DNA of 64,000 nucleotides from positions 744,001-808,000 of the forward strand of contig CM016928.1 in assembly GCA_006247105.1 (NCBI GenBank), in the 5' to 3' direction. Below are positions 35,282-43,942 of the stretch, in pieces. Source of the DNA: Giardia muris. Taxonomy: Eukaryota; Fornicata; Diplomonadida; Hexamitidae. Under the pieces are notes generated by a model. That model saw only the letters and a list, made by a program, of their open reading frames with translations, was not told the origin of the DNA and searched no databases. A program made the position numbers and the translations under genes. How positions within the stretch are numbered: position 1 is the stretch's first letter; each line of letters starts with the position of its first letter.

Positions 35282-38246
35282 GCGAGTGAAGGGAGATGGG
35301 CTCGCCAGTCCAGGTACGCCATAGAAGACCACTAGCTGAATCACTATACTCACTTCTATCAACGACGGGGACGAGACCATGCAACATGAGGATACCACAA
35401 CAAACACAAATGAGCCATGAGGCGTCAACGGTCTCGCAGGTTGAGGGTACATCAAAAAGCACTCCATACTCAGGTCCTGGTGCGATCAAGAGCCGTTTGA
35501 ATGCCCGATGGTAAGGTGCCTTGAGATAACGAACGAGGCACTTAGCAAGGAGCTTGTTCCAACGAGTGGCAAGCTGCTGTTGGAAGACCTTCAATAGGGC
35601 GATAAGGTTCTCTGCCGAAAGCGCCCGTACAAATGGGTTTGCTCTTAAGAACTGGAGGAGGGTATGATCGATCAGTTTTGAATCGACCTTCTCCAAGTAT
35701 TCCGAATCCCCATCCTCGTCACACATCAGGTCACGTAGCGATTGACGTTCCTGCTCAAAGGCGGTGGCGGGGGTCACATCATCCATCGCCTCCTCATAGA
35801 CCGCTCGCCGGCAGACCGTTGCAGTATTTACGGCCTGCTTAATGATTTCCATAAAGGGGTAAGTCAAGACGGATAGACCGATGATCTCGGTATTCTCACA
35901 GACGAGGTCTACGAGGTAAAGGGCGAAGAATTGACGCAGGAACGCTGCCACGTCCAGGTAGCTTCCCAATAGGGCCTCGGACGACGCCGGTGGGTCCAGT
36001 TGCAACATGTCTGACGGCTTCTTCGTATATGCATGTAGCATATCGGATTCTAGAAAGGCTTCGGTAGGCTTCTCGGAAGTCGTGGAGACGTCTCCTTTTA
36101 GAGCGTCATAGAGGGAATTCAGTTTGTACCCGAGATCTGTGAATAGAGATGAGGAGCTATCATCTCCACGCTTCTCGGGATATGTCCTCAGGAATTCCTC
36201 GACACATTGCGAGAATTCCTCGGGTGTCTGAACCTTCTTCGGTGGCTTCATGGGCTCCGGTGCGCGTGGGTTCTGAGTAGGCTTCTGTAATCCAGTGCTT
36301 GGTGCCACTGGGCGAATGACCGTTGAAAGAGTTGGCTGCTGGCTGACGGAGGCGGACTTCGGCCGTGGAGGCATGGGTAACATGTTTGAGTTGATAGTAC
36401 TTCGACGACGGGCCGTCGTAAGGTCTCCCGCTTGTGGTAATTGAAGTCCCATGAGACGAATTGCTTGGTCGGCTGGAATGCGCTTACTCAGTTGTTGAAT
36501 ATCAGTCCTTACAAGGTTAAGCTCGAGAAGAAGCGCTTCCATCGTGGTCTCTTTATTGATGATGGGCTCGGAAAGGGTATAGCTTGTTGTGGGCTGGTAG
36601 ACGTCTGCTATATGCGCAAAGGCCGGGGTCATATATTCCTGTTGAGGAGGTTGAATCCCTAAGGCTTTGCAGTTTGCAATAACTAACGTTTCAAGCTGGG
36701 CTAGTCTTTGACTCGTGGCATCATAAGCCTGACGAAAGCTCGAAAGTTCTTGACGTAACAGATGTCGTAGAGCTTGATTCTCATCAGTGAGTGCCCCAAT
36801 ACGACCCTCTAGGGCTGTGAGTGCATTAAGGACGTGCGCATTAACAGCATGAGCTCCCGGGTCTATAGGCTCCTTCAACGTGTTATGCCCATACCTTGGT
36901 GAAGCGGTCATAGCAAGACTATCCTCTCTACTTCGACGAATGGATTGCATGATCGGTGTCACGGAGGGGAGGTTCATAGAGCCATCGTGATGAATACCAC
37001 CGCCTCCAGTATACACAGATGAGGCAGGTAAGGAAGTACGTGGGACAGCAGGGACTGGGGCCTTTTCGGAGGGATAGTTGAAGTCGTCTTTGAGAGCGTC
37101 CGTGGGCTTGGCAACACGCATGGCCCAAGTCCTCGAGCCGAACAGAGGGTTGCTTTGGTCTGGATCGTCAGGAAGCCGAGCCGCTTGTCCTTCATCGATG
37201 AACTTCGGATCGATATAGACGGAAGAGCTTGGGAGGTCTCGATAGAGCTCATGGCGGCTGAAGTCGGAGAACAAGACTTCGTTTCTGCTGATAATGAAGG
37301 GCATCCCCTGCCGTTTGTCGTTCCCGAAGATCCGCCCGATCCGCTGCTTGATGTCCTGGACGAAATACTTATTGAGCTTGTACGTCATGCAGTTGAGGTC
37401 CACGATGTAACTGTCGAAGATGAAGCGAAGGAGGACGAACTGATTCCGTAGGGCCAACGTGCTTGGGGACGCGTCGACTAAGGATGAGGGGTCCATGGCC
37501 GCCGAATACACCAACAGCAAGGGGGTTCGCGAGCTGAAGGAAACGGTGGGGATAAGTGCATACTCGTCACCAGAAGCGTTCAATTGGAAGACGGTGTATA
37601 CGCTAACCGGATCGTCCTCATCCGTCGGCTTATCGATTATTGAGGCCGCCGTCGCCGCGCGCCTCTCCCCAAACCTCCCATTCTGATACATATGAAATCC
37701 CTCATGGTCCCCATTGCCTTCGATGTGCTTATATTGGACCATCTGTATCAGGTGGACCTGGTCGTTACAGGAGAAAAGGTGCCCCTGGGGCGTCTCGTCC
37801 ATCGGGACCAGCCCGTATGGGAGCGCATAGCCTGGAGCGTGTAGATGAGATGCCACAACAACACAGGTCCTCTTCAGAACCGGCTGGAAGTCCTGGGTGA
37901 TCCCCCATTCAAAGACCGTGAGCTTTGAGGCGCTCGTACGGACCGCCACGACGTTGCTTGTGTGGCAGATGTCAAGCCACGCGTCGGAGATCTTCGGGAC
38001 CATCAGCTCGCGCACGTAGATCGTCCGGTGCTCCTCCCGCTGTTGCGCGTAGACGAGGTACAGCAGCTGGTTCCGCTTGTCCGCAAGGAAGACGGTCGAG
38101 AAGCCCTGGGAGATCGATAGGTTCTTCAGGCTTAGACGGACCTCCTTGCTGAACGAGTATTCGAAGATCCCCGGGATCCGCGTGCGGAAGCGGAGGACCC
38201 CCAGGTGCTCCTTGATGATGACGGCCTCGTTGTTGATGAGGAACAT
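35277..38246 (-). CDS. large propeller-like, coiled-coil and helical protein of unknown family
   Basis: The 989-residue protein is not recognised with confidence. Residues ~1-330 look like a beta-propeller (HLGVLRFRTRIPGIFEY, TSASKLTVFEWGI, PQGHLFSCNDQVHLIQ). A disordered stretch follows to about 460, then a short coiled coil (ALTALEGRIGALTDENQALR), another Pro-rich linker, and a helical C-terminal half (~690-950) ending near DASWLICVCCGILMLHG. The order propeller, linker/coiled coil, helical repeat resembles EDC4/Ge-1 decapping scaffolds; this is a layout comparison only. I chose the ATG at 38246 because the in-frame 38360 start would lie inside the upstream kinase-fusion gene, whose stop is at 38267. 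Confidence 0.8.
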   Translation of the reverse strand: MFLINNEAVIIKEHLGVLRFRTRIPGIFEYSFSKEVRLSLKNLSISQGFSTVFLADKRNQLLYLVYAQQREEHRTIYVRELMVPKISDAWLDICHTSNVVAVRTSASKLTVFEWGITQDFQPVLKRTCVVVASHLHAPGYALPYGLVPMDETPQGHLFSCNDQVHLIQMVQYKHIEGNGDHEGFHMYQNGRFGERRAATAASIIDKPTDEDDPVSVYTVFQLNASGDEYALIPTVSFSSRTPLLLVYSAAMDPSSLVDASPSTLALRNQFVLLRFIFDSYIVDLNCMTYKLNKYFVQDIKQRIGRIFGNDKRQGMPFIISRNEVLFSDFSRHELYRDLPSSSVYIDPKFIDEGQAARLPDDPDQSNPLFGSRTWAMRVAKPTDALKDDFNYPSEKAPVPAVPRTSLPASSVYTGGGGIHHDGSMNLPSVTPIMQSIRRSREDSLAMTASPRYGHNTLKEPIDPGAHAVNAHVLNALTALEGRIGALTDENQALRHLLRQELSSFRQAYDATSQRLAQLETLVIANCKALGIQPPQQEYMTPAFAHIADVYQPTTSYTLSEPIINKETTMEALLLELNLVRTDIQQLSKRIPADQAIRLMGLQLPQAGDLTTARRRSTINSNMLPMPPRPKSASVSQQPTLSTVIRPVAPSTGLQKPTQNPRAPEPMKPPKKVQTPEEFSQCVEEFLRTYPEKRGDDSSSSLFTDLGYKLNSLYDALKGDVSTTSEKPTEAFLESDMLHAYTKKPSDMLQLDPPASSEALLGSYLDVAAFLRQFFALYLVDLVCENTEIIGLSVLTYPFMEIIKQAVNTATVCRRAVYEEAMDDVTPATAFEQERQSLRDLMCDEDGDSEYLEKVDSKLIDHTLLQFLRANPFVRALSAENLIALLKVFQQQLATRWNKLLAKCLVRYLKAPYHRAFKRLLIAPGPEYGVLFDVPSTCETVDASWLICVCCGILMLHGLVPVVDRSEYSDSASGLLWRTWTGEPISLHSR

Positions 38247-38265
38247 TCCACTGTGTCTTATGAAT

Positions 38266-38271
38266 TTTACC
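38266..38271 (-). terminator. GGTAAA hexamer containing the stop codon of the isoprenol-kinase fusion
   Basis: The minus strand reads CTCGGGTAAAATTC; the TAA stop sits in GGTAAA. It is a possible variant of the AGTRAA signal. Confidence 0.35.
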
Positions 38272-39670
38272 CGAGGAAATACACAACGACTGCGACTAGG
38301 GTCGTTGAGAGGAGGTTGACGGCCCCATTGGAGAGCACGTGGGTCATATCCTGAAACCACGCGCCAAGGAACGAGTCCACCATCGACCCCCCGGTCCCGG
38401 CCATAATAATCACAGATATATCTCTGGTACTGGTCTGTCTCCCTAAGAACCTACTGGTGAAATACTGAAGTCCTGCGATAATTACCGCGCCACTAGCCCC
38501 TGCCAATAACCCTGGAACTGAGACCCCACCGTCTGTCCCAGCAGGGACCAACCGAAGACGACCCACACTAAAGACCTGGCCTTTATGTAAGGCAGTACCA
38601 AGCTCGGAAGACATCGTATCGGCCAGGGCCTCGGAGTAGACCGCATAGGCGACGAGCCTTAAGCGTGAATACTCGATTGGGGGTCGAATCCACTCTTGAA
38701 GGAGGATAAGGACCGCACTCACCAAAGGAACAAGGGAATTCGCTAGTACTTGATAAGCAGTACGTGTTTCCGAGATCCTCGCCCGAAAATGGCTAGCTAG
38801 TACTCCACAAATGACAAAGGTGACCAATGGAAGAGCAAAGTCGTAGATTCCGGCGAGAATGTGCACAATAGTGATGATGGCACCCATCTGTGCACCGCGA
38901 AGCGTGAAACTCCCCCTACAAAGGGTAACCTCGGCTAGGAACAAGGCGAGGCCTATACCAACGGCAATTTCTGCCGTATACCCGCTAGAATAATATTCTC
39001 CCAACACTCCTATGAGGAATACAAAGACATTATCATCTGCGCCAACCAGAGCACTCCCTTCCACGACGGCACCCATGAGTGCGTACACACACGCCTCTAG
39101 GGGGCTCGTTATTAGGCCTATTTTGATGATATCGAAAGACATTGCGAAAGCCGCAACTCCAAAGAAGAGGAAAGAACCAAGTATGGTCTTCTGCTTGTTC
39201 AATAGGTGGGGCCGCCGAAGGTGTTGTGGGAAAAGAGGTCTCAGTCCTGCAACCCCATCTCCGAAGATGAGGAGGTATGCTCCAACGAGAAATCCACGAG
39301 TGTTGAAGAACCATGGCTTCTGACCTGAGACGCAATAGCCCGTGTACCCGACCAGAAGAGTATATTGTAGAACGGCCCAGTCATAACCATTCTCGGACCC
39401 TTTGATCATCAGGCTGAGACGAGTATAACTCGGAAAGAGTTGGAGTACAAGGCCCATACCCATGGGGATGAGCCCTCCAACGACCGCGATCTCGTGGGGG
39501 AGAGGGTGGCGTGCCAACCAATAGAGGTACCATGCACCCGCGAAGATGTGAAAGATCTTCCGCCCAGCCCGGTCGGGTAGCCTCTGACGAAGAAGGGAGA
39601 GTATGGCAAGGCAACAGGTGCAACCCAGAGCGGCAACTAGGAGCTGGGGCGGGACGGTATTCAAGACCAT
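38267..39670 (-). CDS. fused isoprenoid-alcohol kinase (dolichol/phytol kinase family) and DUF92 isoprenyl-phosphate kinase
   Basis: The 467-residue polytopic membrane protein joins two families. The first half has RKIFHIFAGAWYL (residues ~35-47), the CTP-dependent dolichol/phytol kinase start, followed by FGDGVAGLRP and KTILGS, motifs of that family. The second half, from about residue 250, is a complete DUF92/TMEM19 domain: FTLRGAQMGAIIT, then SEALADTMSSELG, RLVPAGTDGGVSVPGLLAG, GTGGSMVDSFLGAWFQ and SNGAVNLLST. DUF92 includes plant VTE6, phytyl-phosphate kinase, while VTE5 is phytol kinase. The fusion could convert an isoprenoid alcohol to its diphosphate in two steps. The substrate is unknown; phytol is unlikely, and farnesol, geranylgeraniol or dolichol-like alcohols are candidates. 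I chose the ATG at 39670 (GGTAAAATG) over 39703, which would overlap the kinase gene. Confidence 0.87.
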   Translation of the reverse strand: MVLNTVPPQLLVAALGCTCCLAILSLLRQRLPDRAGRKIFHIFAGAWYLYWLARHPLPHEIAVVGGLIPMGMGLVLQLFPSYTRLSLMIKGSENGYDWAVLQYTLLVGYTGYCVSGQKPWFFNTRGFLVGAYLLIFGDGVAGLRPLFPQHLRRPHLLNKQKTILGSFLFFGVAAFAMSFDIIKIGLITSPLEACVYALMGAVVEGSALVGADDNVFVFLIGVLGEYYSSGYTAEIAVGIGLALFLAEVTLCRGSFTLRGAQMGAIITIVHILAGIYDFALPLVTFVICGVLASHFRARISETRTAYQVLANSLVPLVSAVLILLQEWIRPPIEYSRLRLVAYAVYSEALADTMSSELGTALHKGQVFSVGRLRLVPAGTDGGVSVPGLLAGASGAVIIAGLQYFTSRFLGRQTSTRDISVIIMAGTGGSMVDSFLGAWFQDMTHVLSNGAVNLLSTTLVAVVVYFLG

Positions 39671-39676
39671 TTTACC
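39671..39676 (-). terminator. GGTAAA poly(A)-like signal between NAK kinase stop and next ATG
   Basis: On the minus strand TGATAGGTAAAATG: the hexamer lies two bases after the kinase stop codon and abuts the next gene's ATG. It would serve as both 3' signal and A-rich start context. Confidence 0.4.
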
Positions 39677-39678
39677 TA

Positions 39679-41250
39679 TCAAGACTGATTTATCGTCAAG
39701 CATGCCAACTTCATGAGGGAGACGCAGTCTACTAATAAGTCTGACGCTTCAAGGTCGTTGAGAGCCTCCAGATATGTTGCTGTCTCCGGGAGAGAAGCCA
39801 AGTCAACTGACCTCTGCTTCAAGAAGCCCTCAAGAAGGGGATAGGCAATACCCGCCAAAGATGTGGGCCGGAAGTGTACCGTCCGAGGTACCCTTTCACC
39901 CTCCTCCTGAATCGGTGAGACCTGAGGCTTCAGGGTCAAGGAGTGTAGCGAAATGGAGATATCTCCAAGATCGACGTCAGACTGTCGTGCCATGGCATCA
40001 AGTACATCACCGTCGAGAGATTGTAGGTCGGTCAGGTTATTGACCGGAATGTGGAAGGGTGGCGCGGTCTTCTGTATGGACTGCGCGCGCTGTTGCTCCT
40101 CATAGCGTACACCCCCCGTCGTTCGGTTGATGGAGAACCCATATTCGTCATGGAGGACGCTCTCGGCACGAAAGATGATCCCCTCCATGGTGATCCGTAA
40201 TTGGGGGTCTTGCTTCAAGCAACAAGTGACGAGGTCCTTGAGCTTATCAGAGTACACGTACCTCTTGTCCTGAAACTGGAAGACGGCCGCGTAATTTGCC
40301 TCAAGGTCGTCATCCGGAAAGGGGAGACGCCGATACATCAGCCGATACAGCAGTATTCCAAACGAGAAGACGTCGACTTGAGTGGTGATAGCAAAGGCGG
40401 GGGTGATATGGATGTGTTCTGGCGCCCGGAAGCAAGGGGTTGTGCACAATTCGATAGATCTAACAAGCTCCTCCAAGGCTCGTGGGTCAAGCTCAACGAG
40501 GTATTCCAGCTGCGCCTTGTCATAGTGGACGTTTGAGGCTGAGCCAAAGTCACACAACCGTAGAAGTTCAGGATACTGAGTGGTCTTACCCTCATCGCGC
40601 AACAGGTCGTCAAGATCGTACTGATCTGCGATGAGGACGTTCTCGAGCTTCACATCCCGGTGCGTCCAGCCCTCTGCGTGCATCCTCGAGATGGTCATGG
40701 CCAGTCTCAGAATAATCCGCCAGATTAGTGGCTCCGGAAGGAACACCTGGCGCTCTGAGCAGCGCGCAAGGAGCTTCACGCAATTCGCACCTTTGCAATA
40801 CTCAAGAAGAAGAGCGACCTCAGCGCAAGGGGTCGGGCCAGGAGCCGTATCAACCAGGATCGACTTCCCCGCTCCCCGACTTGCACTAAGGCTATAGGCC
40901 TCGAATATTCTGTCCGAGCGGCTCTTGCTTGGCCGTGGGGATCGACTATATGAGGCTCTCTCCTCAAGACTTCTAAAGAAGGCTTCAAGGACCTCCGGGG
41001 TGGGCTCGAGAGAAGCCCCGTCAACAGCCACCCCATAAAGCCCAACGACTCCCGATATCCCACTGAAACGACTGTGGCAGGAGACCTCGTCCACTGCGTC
41101 CTGGTACGCATATGGGGTCGACGTGTCCAGAAGCTTGACAGCATAGCGGGAGTCACCCGCGTGGCCGAGGTAAATGATCCCGGAGCCTCCCCGCGCAAGC
41201 TCCTGGCCAAGGGCCACCGTTATGCCTCCGAAGTCTATCTTCCTATTCAT
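39679..41250 (-). CDS. NAK-family (AAK1/GAK/Ark1-like) protein kinase
   Basis: The 523-residue protein has a kinase domain from about residue 10 to 350. The glycine loop is ARGGSGIIYLG, the ATP lysine is in YAVKLLD (~37), the catalytic loop is HRDVKLENVL (~197) and the magnesium loop is CDFGSAS (~235), followed by CFRAPEH (APE). DFGSA and the L-x-x-ENVL loop are typical of the Numb-associated kinase family, which regulates clathrin adaptor function and endocytosis. An insertion of about 60 residues lies between the N-lobe strands (~85-145). The C-terminal ~170 residues look disordered apart from short motifs. All catalytic residues are present, unlike the other kinase-like genes here. Start 41250 is chosen from CCAAAAAATG and homology rather than the longer ORF start at 41421. 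Confidence 0.9.
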   Translation of the reverse strand: MNRKIDFGGITVALGQELARGGSGIIYLGHAGDSRYAVKLLDTSTPYAYQDAVDEVSCHSRFSGISGVVGLYGVAVDGASLEPTPEVLEAFFRSLEERASYSRSPRPSKSRSDRIFEAYSLSASRGAGKSILVDTAPGPTPCAEVALLLEYCKGANCVKLLARCSERQVFLPEPLIWRIILRLAMTISRMHAEGWTHRDVKLENVLIADQYDLDDLLRDEGKTTQYPELLRLCDFGSASNVHYDKAQLEYLVELDPRALEELVRSIELCTTPCFRAPEHIHITPAFAITTQVDVFSFGILLYRLMYRRLPFPDDDLEANYAAVFQFQDKRYVYSDKLKDLVTCCLKQDPQLRITMEGIIFRAESVLHDEYGFSINRTTGGVRYEEQQRAQSIQKTAPPFHIPVNNLTDLQSLDGDVLDAMARQSDVDLGDISISLHSLTLKPQVSPIQEEGERVPRTVHFRPTSLAGIAYPLLEGFLKQRSVDLASLPETATYLEALNDLEASDLLVDCVSLMKLACLTINQS

Positions 41251-41260
41251 TTTTTGGATG
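41248..41260. promoter_or_regulatory. 13-base divergent start cassette CATTTTTTGGATG (NAK kinase / PP2A methylesterase)
   Basis: Both start codons and the 7-base spacer TTTTTGG make up the whole junction. The identical 13-mer joins the ankyrin and cullin-like genes at 49433-49445. Read on the minus strand it gives CCAAAAAATG. Confidence 0.65.
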
Positions 41261-42364
41261 CGTTCTGTTTTACCGACATCATGCCTATCTGCGGTCCCTG
41301 AGGACGTGGAGGGCACTGTGCCTTCATCCCCCCCGAAGGGGGCGGAGCTCAGCTTCAGCCGTTCGTATACGGAGTGTTTCGACGACCGCTTCATGGTCGA
41401 GACCAGCGACTTAAACATCAACGTCTACTCTAAGGGGACGTTCGACCAGATGCCTCTCTTCTTCTGTATCCATGGAGCCGGCTTTTCGGGGCTTTCTTTC
41501 GGGCCTCTGGTTCAGCGCATTGCCTCCGAGGTTTACTGTGTGGCCCCAGACCTTAGAGGGCATGGTTTGACGGTCCAGAAGGATGGGAGTACTACCCCTG
41601 GCGCAGATCTAACCGTCGAGCGCTTCCTGGATGACGCCCAGGCGGTCATCAAGGATATCTTCGATAACCGCTTCACCCCTAAAGAAAATGCGTCCGATAA
41701 GCGTACCCTCATCCTTTGTGGTCACTCGCTTGGTGGAAGCCTCGCAGCTAAGCTTGCAGCGCGCCTCCAGGCCGACTATGACGTCCCCCTCTGTATCCTC
41801 ATTGACATTACCGAGTCCGTTGCAATCGGCGCCATTCCGAACATGTCGACTGTCATCCGTAAGAAGCCGACAGTGTTCAACACAGAGGCGGCCCTTGCCA
41901 ACTGGTTAGTGGCCTCACACACCTTATTGAACAAATCAGCAGCCTTGTTCCAAGCACCAGGACTCATCTATGGCAAGGATTCTGAGACACCTGGGAAGGT
42001 CATCGCGGACCTGGGCGCCTCCGGAGAGAATTGGAAGGCCTGGTTTGAGGGCCTCAACGACTGCTTCTATACCAAGTTCCAGGGCTATAGACTTCTCTTT
42101 ATCAGCGGAATGGAGAAACTCGACAAGGACACGGAGATCATGCATATGCAGGGCCGTTTGGCGATCGAGGTCATCAAAGGGGCAAACCACAACCTCCACG
42201 AGGAGAAGCCGAACGAGCTCGCCTTCTTCCTCATCCGTTACTTGCGGAGGATGCATTACACCCGGGGGCTCCTTGGAAAGCCCTTCAACTTCACCTCGAA
42301 GGATCCCGATGAGGACCCAATCCCATTGAACGACTTGCGAACACAGTTCGGAGACCCCAAGTGA
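41258..42364 (+). CDS. protein phosphatase 2A methylesterase (PPME1-like)
   Basis: The 368-residue alpha/beta hydrolase has FCIHGAGFSGLSFGPLVQRI (oxyanion-hole region), the nucleophile elbow CGHSLGGSLAAKLA with Ser near residue 155, and IDITESVAIGAIPNM matching the PPME1 D-x-x-EG-x-A segment. A candidate catalytic His lies in GANHNLHEE near 309. PPME1 removes the methyl ester from the C-terminal Leu of the PP2A catalytic subunit, controlling holoenzyme assembly. Homology to the family begins near SYTECFDDRF, upstream of the next internal Met, which supports the ATG at 41258. That ATG directly follows CATTTTTTGG, seven bases from the divergent kinase start. Length is normal. Confidence 0.9.
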   Translation: MRSVLPTSCLSAVPEDVEGTVPSSPPKGAELSFSRSYTECFDDRFMVETSDLNINVYSKGTFDQMPLFFCIHGAGFSGLSFGPLVQRIASEVYCVAPDLRGHGLTVQKDGSTTPGADLTVERFLDDAQAVIKDIFDNRFTPKENASDKRTLILCGHSLGGSLAAKLAARLQADYDVPLCILIDITESVAIGAIPNMSTVIRKKPTVFNTEAALANWLVASHTLLNKSAALFQAPGLIYGKDSETPGKVIADLGASGENWKAWFEGLNDCFYTKFQGYRLLFISGMEKLDKDTEIMHMQGRLAIEVIKGANHNLHEEKPNELAFFLIRYLRRMHYTRGLLGKPFNFTSKDPDEDPIPLNDLRTQFGDPK

Positions 42365-42365
42365 A
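42360..42365 (+). terminator. poly(A) signal AGTGAA containing the PPME1 stop codon
   Basis: The gene ends CCCAAGTGAATGG; TGA is inside AGTGAA. Confidence 0.55.
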
Positions 42366-42425
42366 TGGCTTTTAACGTCACAATCGCATGGTTACAGGAT
42401 TGGGTGTAAACCCAATGCGAAAAGG

Positions 42426-43892
42426 TCACTTCAAAGGGACAATCGTTGCTTCCTCTTGCAATTGACGTTCGTCACGGATCCAGATACGTGCGATCGGCCT
42501 TGACGCCCTCGAGTTCGGCTCACGTAGCATGAGGTACGCGTCTTCCTCATGAGCATCGTGGATGACATGCACGATATGTCTGACAGTGAAGCCGAAGCCA
42601 TTGTAGAACGTAATATTCGAGAATTTCGAGTTTTCAAGGTAGACGAACGCCTTACAGACGTCCGCGAGGAAGCATGCGCGGTCCATGAGGGCGGCACCAA
42701 GCCCAAACCCACGATAGTTGATTGAGGCCGCCAGCCAACTGACATAAAGATGGTTCTTCGGATCTCCACAATGAGTGGAATGGTTCCGTTCAATCTTCGA
42801 GAGGGCGAAGAGATTCTTCGCTGATATCTTCGCCTCGTTCGTGAAGATCTTGAGTATCTGCGATGGAGCGCCCCAGTACTCTCCTGTTTGTCCCGGAGGA
42901 TTGGCAATGAGACAAGATGTGAAAGAATCAAAAGGGATGATGTTTGCGTACTGGACGGCCTCCCCGCTTCGCGCAACGCTCATGATCCGTCGGCCATTGT
43001 TATCACAGTTGACTAGCCCATAACAGAGCCCCCGGTACGCGTTGTACTCAAGGATGTAGCGGGTTAGTGCAAAGATCATGCGTGTGAGATACTCATTCTT
43101 TGGCTGAATGCAAATCTTTAATGGATCATCCATAAAGGCACAGGAATAAAGGGTCGCACCCATCGTGATCTCCTGGGGCCTATCAATCTGGAGGATACGG
43201 TGCAAGCAGCCGAACTTATCCAGAGTCGGGGCGATTGAGAGGCAACGCGGATTTGATAGGAGAATTAAGCTCTCGATGTCGTCAAAGAGATTGAGAAGAA
43301 GGTCCTGAGGCCAGAGGACATAGCCTGTATGCGTAGGATGCGAGTTGATCTTTGTGAAGCCGATACCACGGAGATGTTGCTTGAAGCTTGGGCTCATCGC
43401 TAACTCATGGATGAAGAGAGGGATGCGCTTGAGAAGCGCCTGAAGCAGCGGCATATATAGAAGGGCGTAGACCTTACTCACCTCCAGGTCTGGGGTGCAA
43501 CCAGCCAGGAGGGTAACAGCTATGTACTCGGAGTACTCCACCCCTGTCTGCCGCGAGACGAGAGGTACCACGTCTCCACGGAAGGGATAGGGCAGGTTGA
43601 GTGTAGGGTCCTTCAATTCCGAGCATAGTTTGATCTTCCCATGTAGATAGGTGGGAAGGTAAGAGCAGATGCCCTCAAGATGCGTGAGGCTCGCACTAAG
43701 CCGGAAGGACTCGTCGACGGGGACAGAGTGAGCCCCGACGACAACCGTACGGTGAAATGGAGCCTGACACAGTGAGTAAGCGAGAGACCGTGTATGGTCA
43801 AGGATACGTGGGCGGTTCTTCGCGATGAGGTTATTGATGACGCGGCGTACCGCGTCCTCATAGACGGCCTCGGGGAGGATGGTAGAGAACAT
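42426..43892 (-). CDS. GNAT-type acetyltransferase domain protein
   Basis: In this 488-residue protein only the C-terminal third is assignable. From about residue 370 HLYVSWLAASINYRGFGLGAALMDRA shows the acetyl-CoA pattern (R-G-x-G-x-G/A near RGFGLGAAL). VYLENSKFSNITFYNGFGF matches the GNAT motif B 'LE....N...Y...GF'. The N-terminal ~350 residues lack a recognised domain. They resemble a degenerate duplicated GNAT lobe only vaguely, with a GYVLWPQDLLLNLFDD segment near 200. Substrate is unknown. The start at 43892 (actcaaattgacgATG) is preferred over 43973, which would cross into the divergent transporter. Confidence 0.75.
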   Translation of the reverse strand: MFSTILPEAVYEDAVRRVINNLIAKNRPRILDHTRSLAYSLCQAPFHRTVVVGAHSVPVDESFRLSASLTHLEGICSYLPTYLHGKIKLCSELKDPTLNLPYPFRGDVVPLVSRQTGVEYSEYIAVTLLAGCTPDLEVSKVYALLYMPLLQALLKRIPLFIHELAMSPSFKQHLRGIGFTKINSHPTHTGYVLWPQDLLLNLFDDIESLILLSNPRCLSIAPTLDKFGCLHRILQIDRPQEITMGATLYSCAFMDDPLKICIQPKNEYLTRMIFALTRYILEYNAYRGLCYGLVNCDNNGRRIMSVARSGEAVQYANIIPFDSFTSCLIANPPGQTGEYWGAPSQILKIFTNEAKISAKNLFALSKIERNHSTHCGDPKNHLYVSWLAASINYRGFGLGAALMDRACFLADVCKAFVYLENSKFSNITFYNGFGFTVRHIVHVIHDAHEEDAYLMLREPNSRASRPIARIWIRDERQLQEEATIVPLK

Positions 43893-43942
43893 CGTCAATT
43901 TGAGTCTTCTTTTGGGCGAAATAACCAAGCGCTCATAAAAGC

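Noticed and set aside
38247..38360. N-terminal extension of the 35277 gene to 38360
   Set aside because: It would overlap the end of the isoprenol-kinase fusion by about 90 bases, and the extension is Pro/Arg-rich, consistent with an antisense-type frame of the DUF92 coding sequence.
41251..41257. T-run as a Pol III terminator
   Set aside because: The run lies between two start codons and not downstream of any tRNA-like or small RNA gene; the same cassette recurs at 49433-49445 as a start junction.
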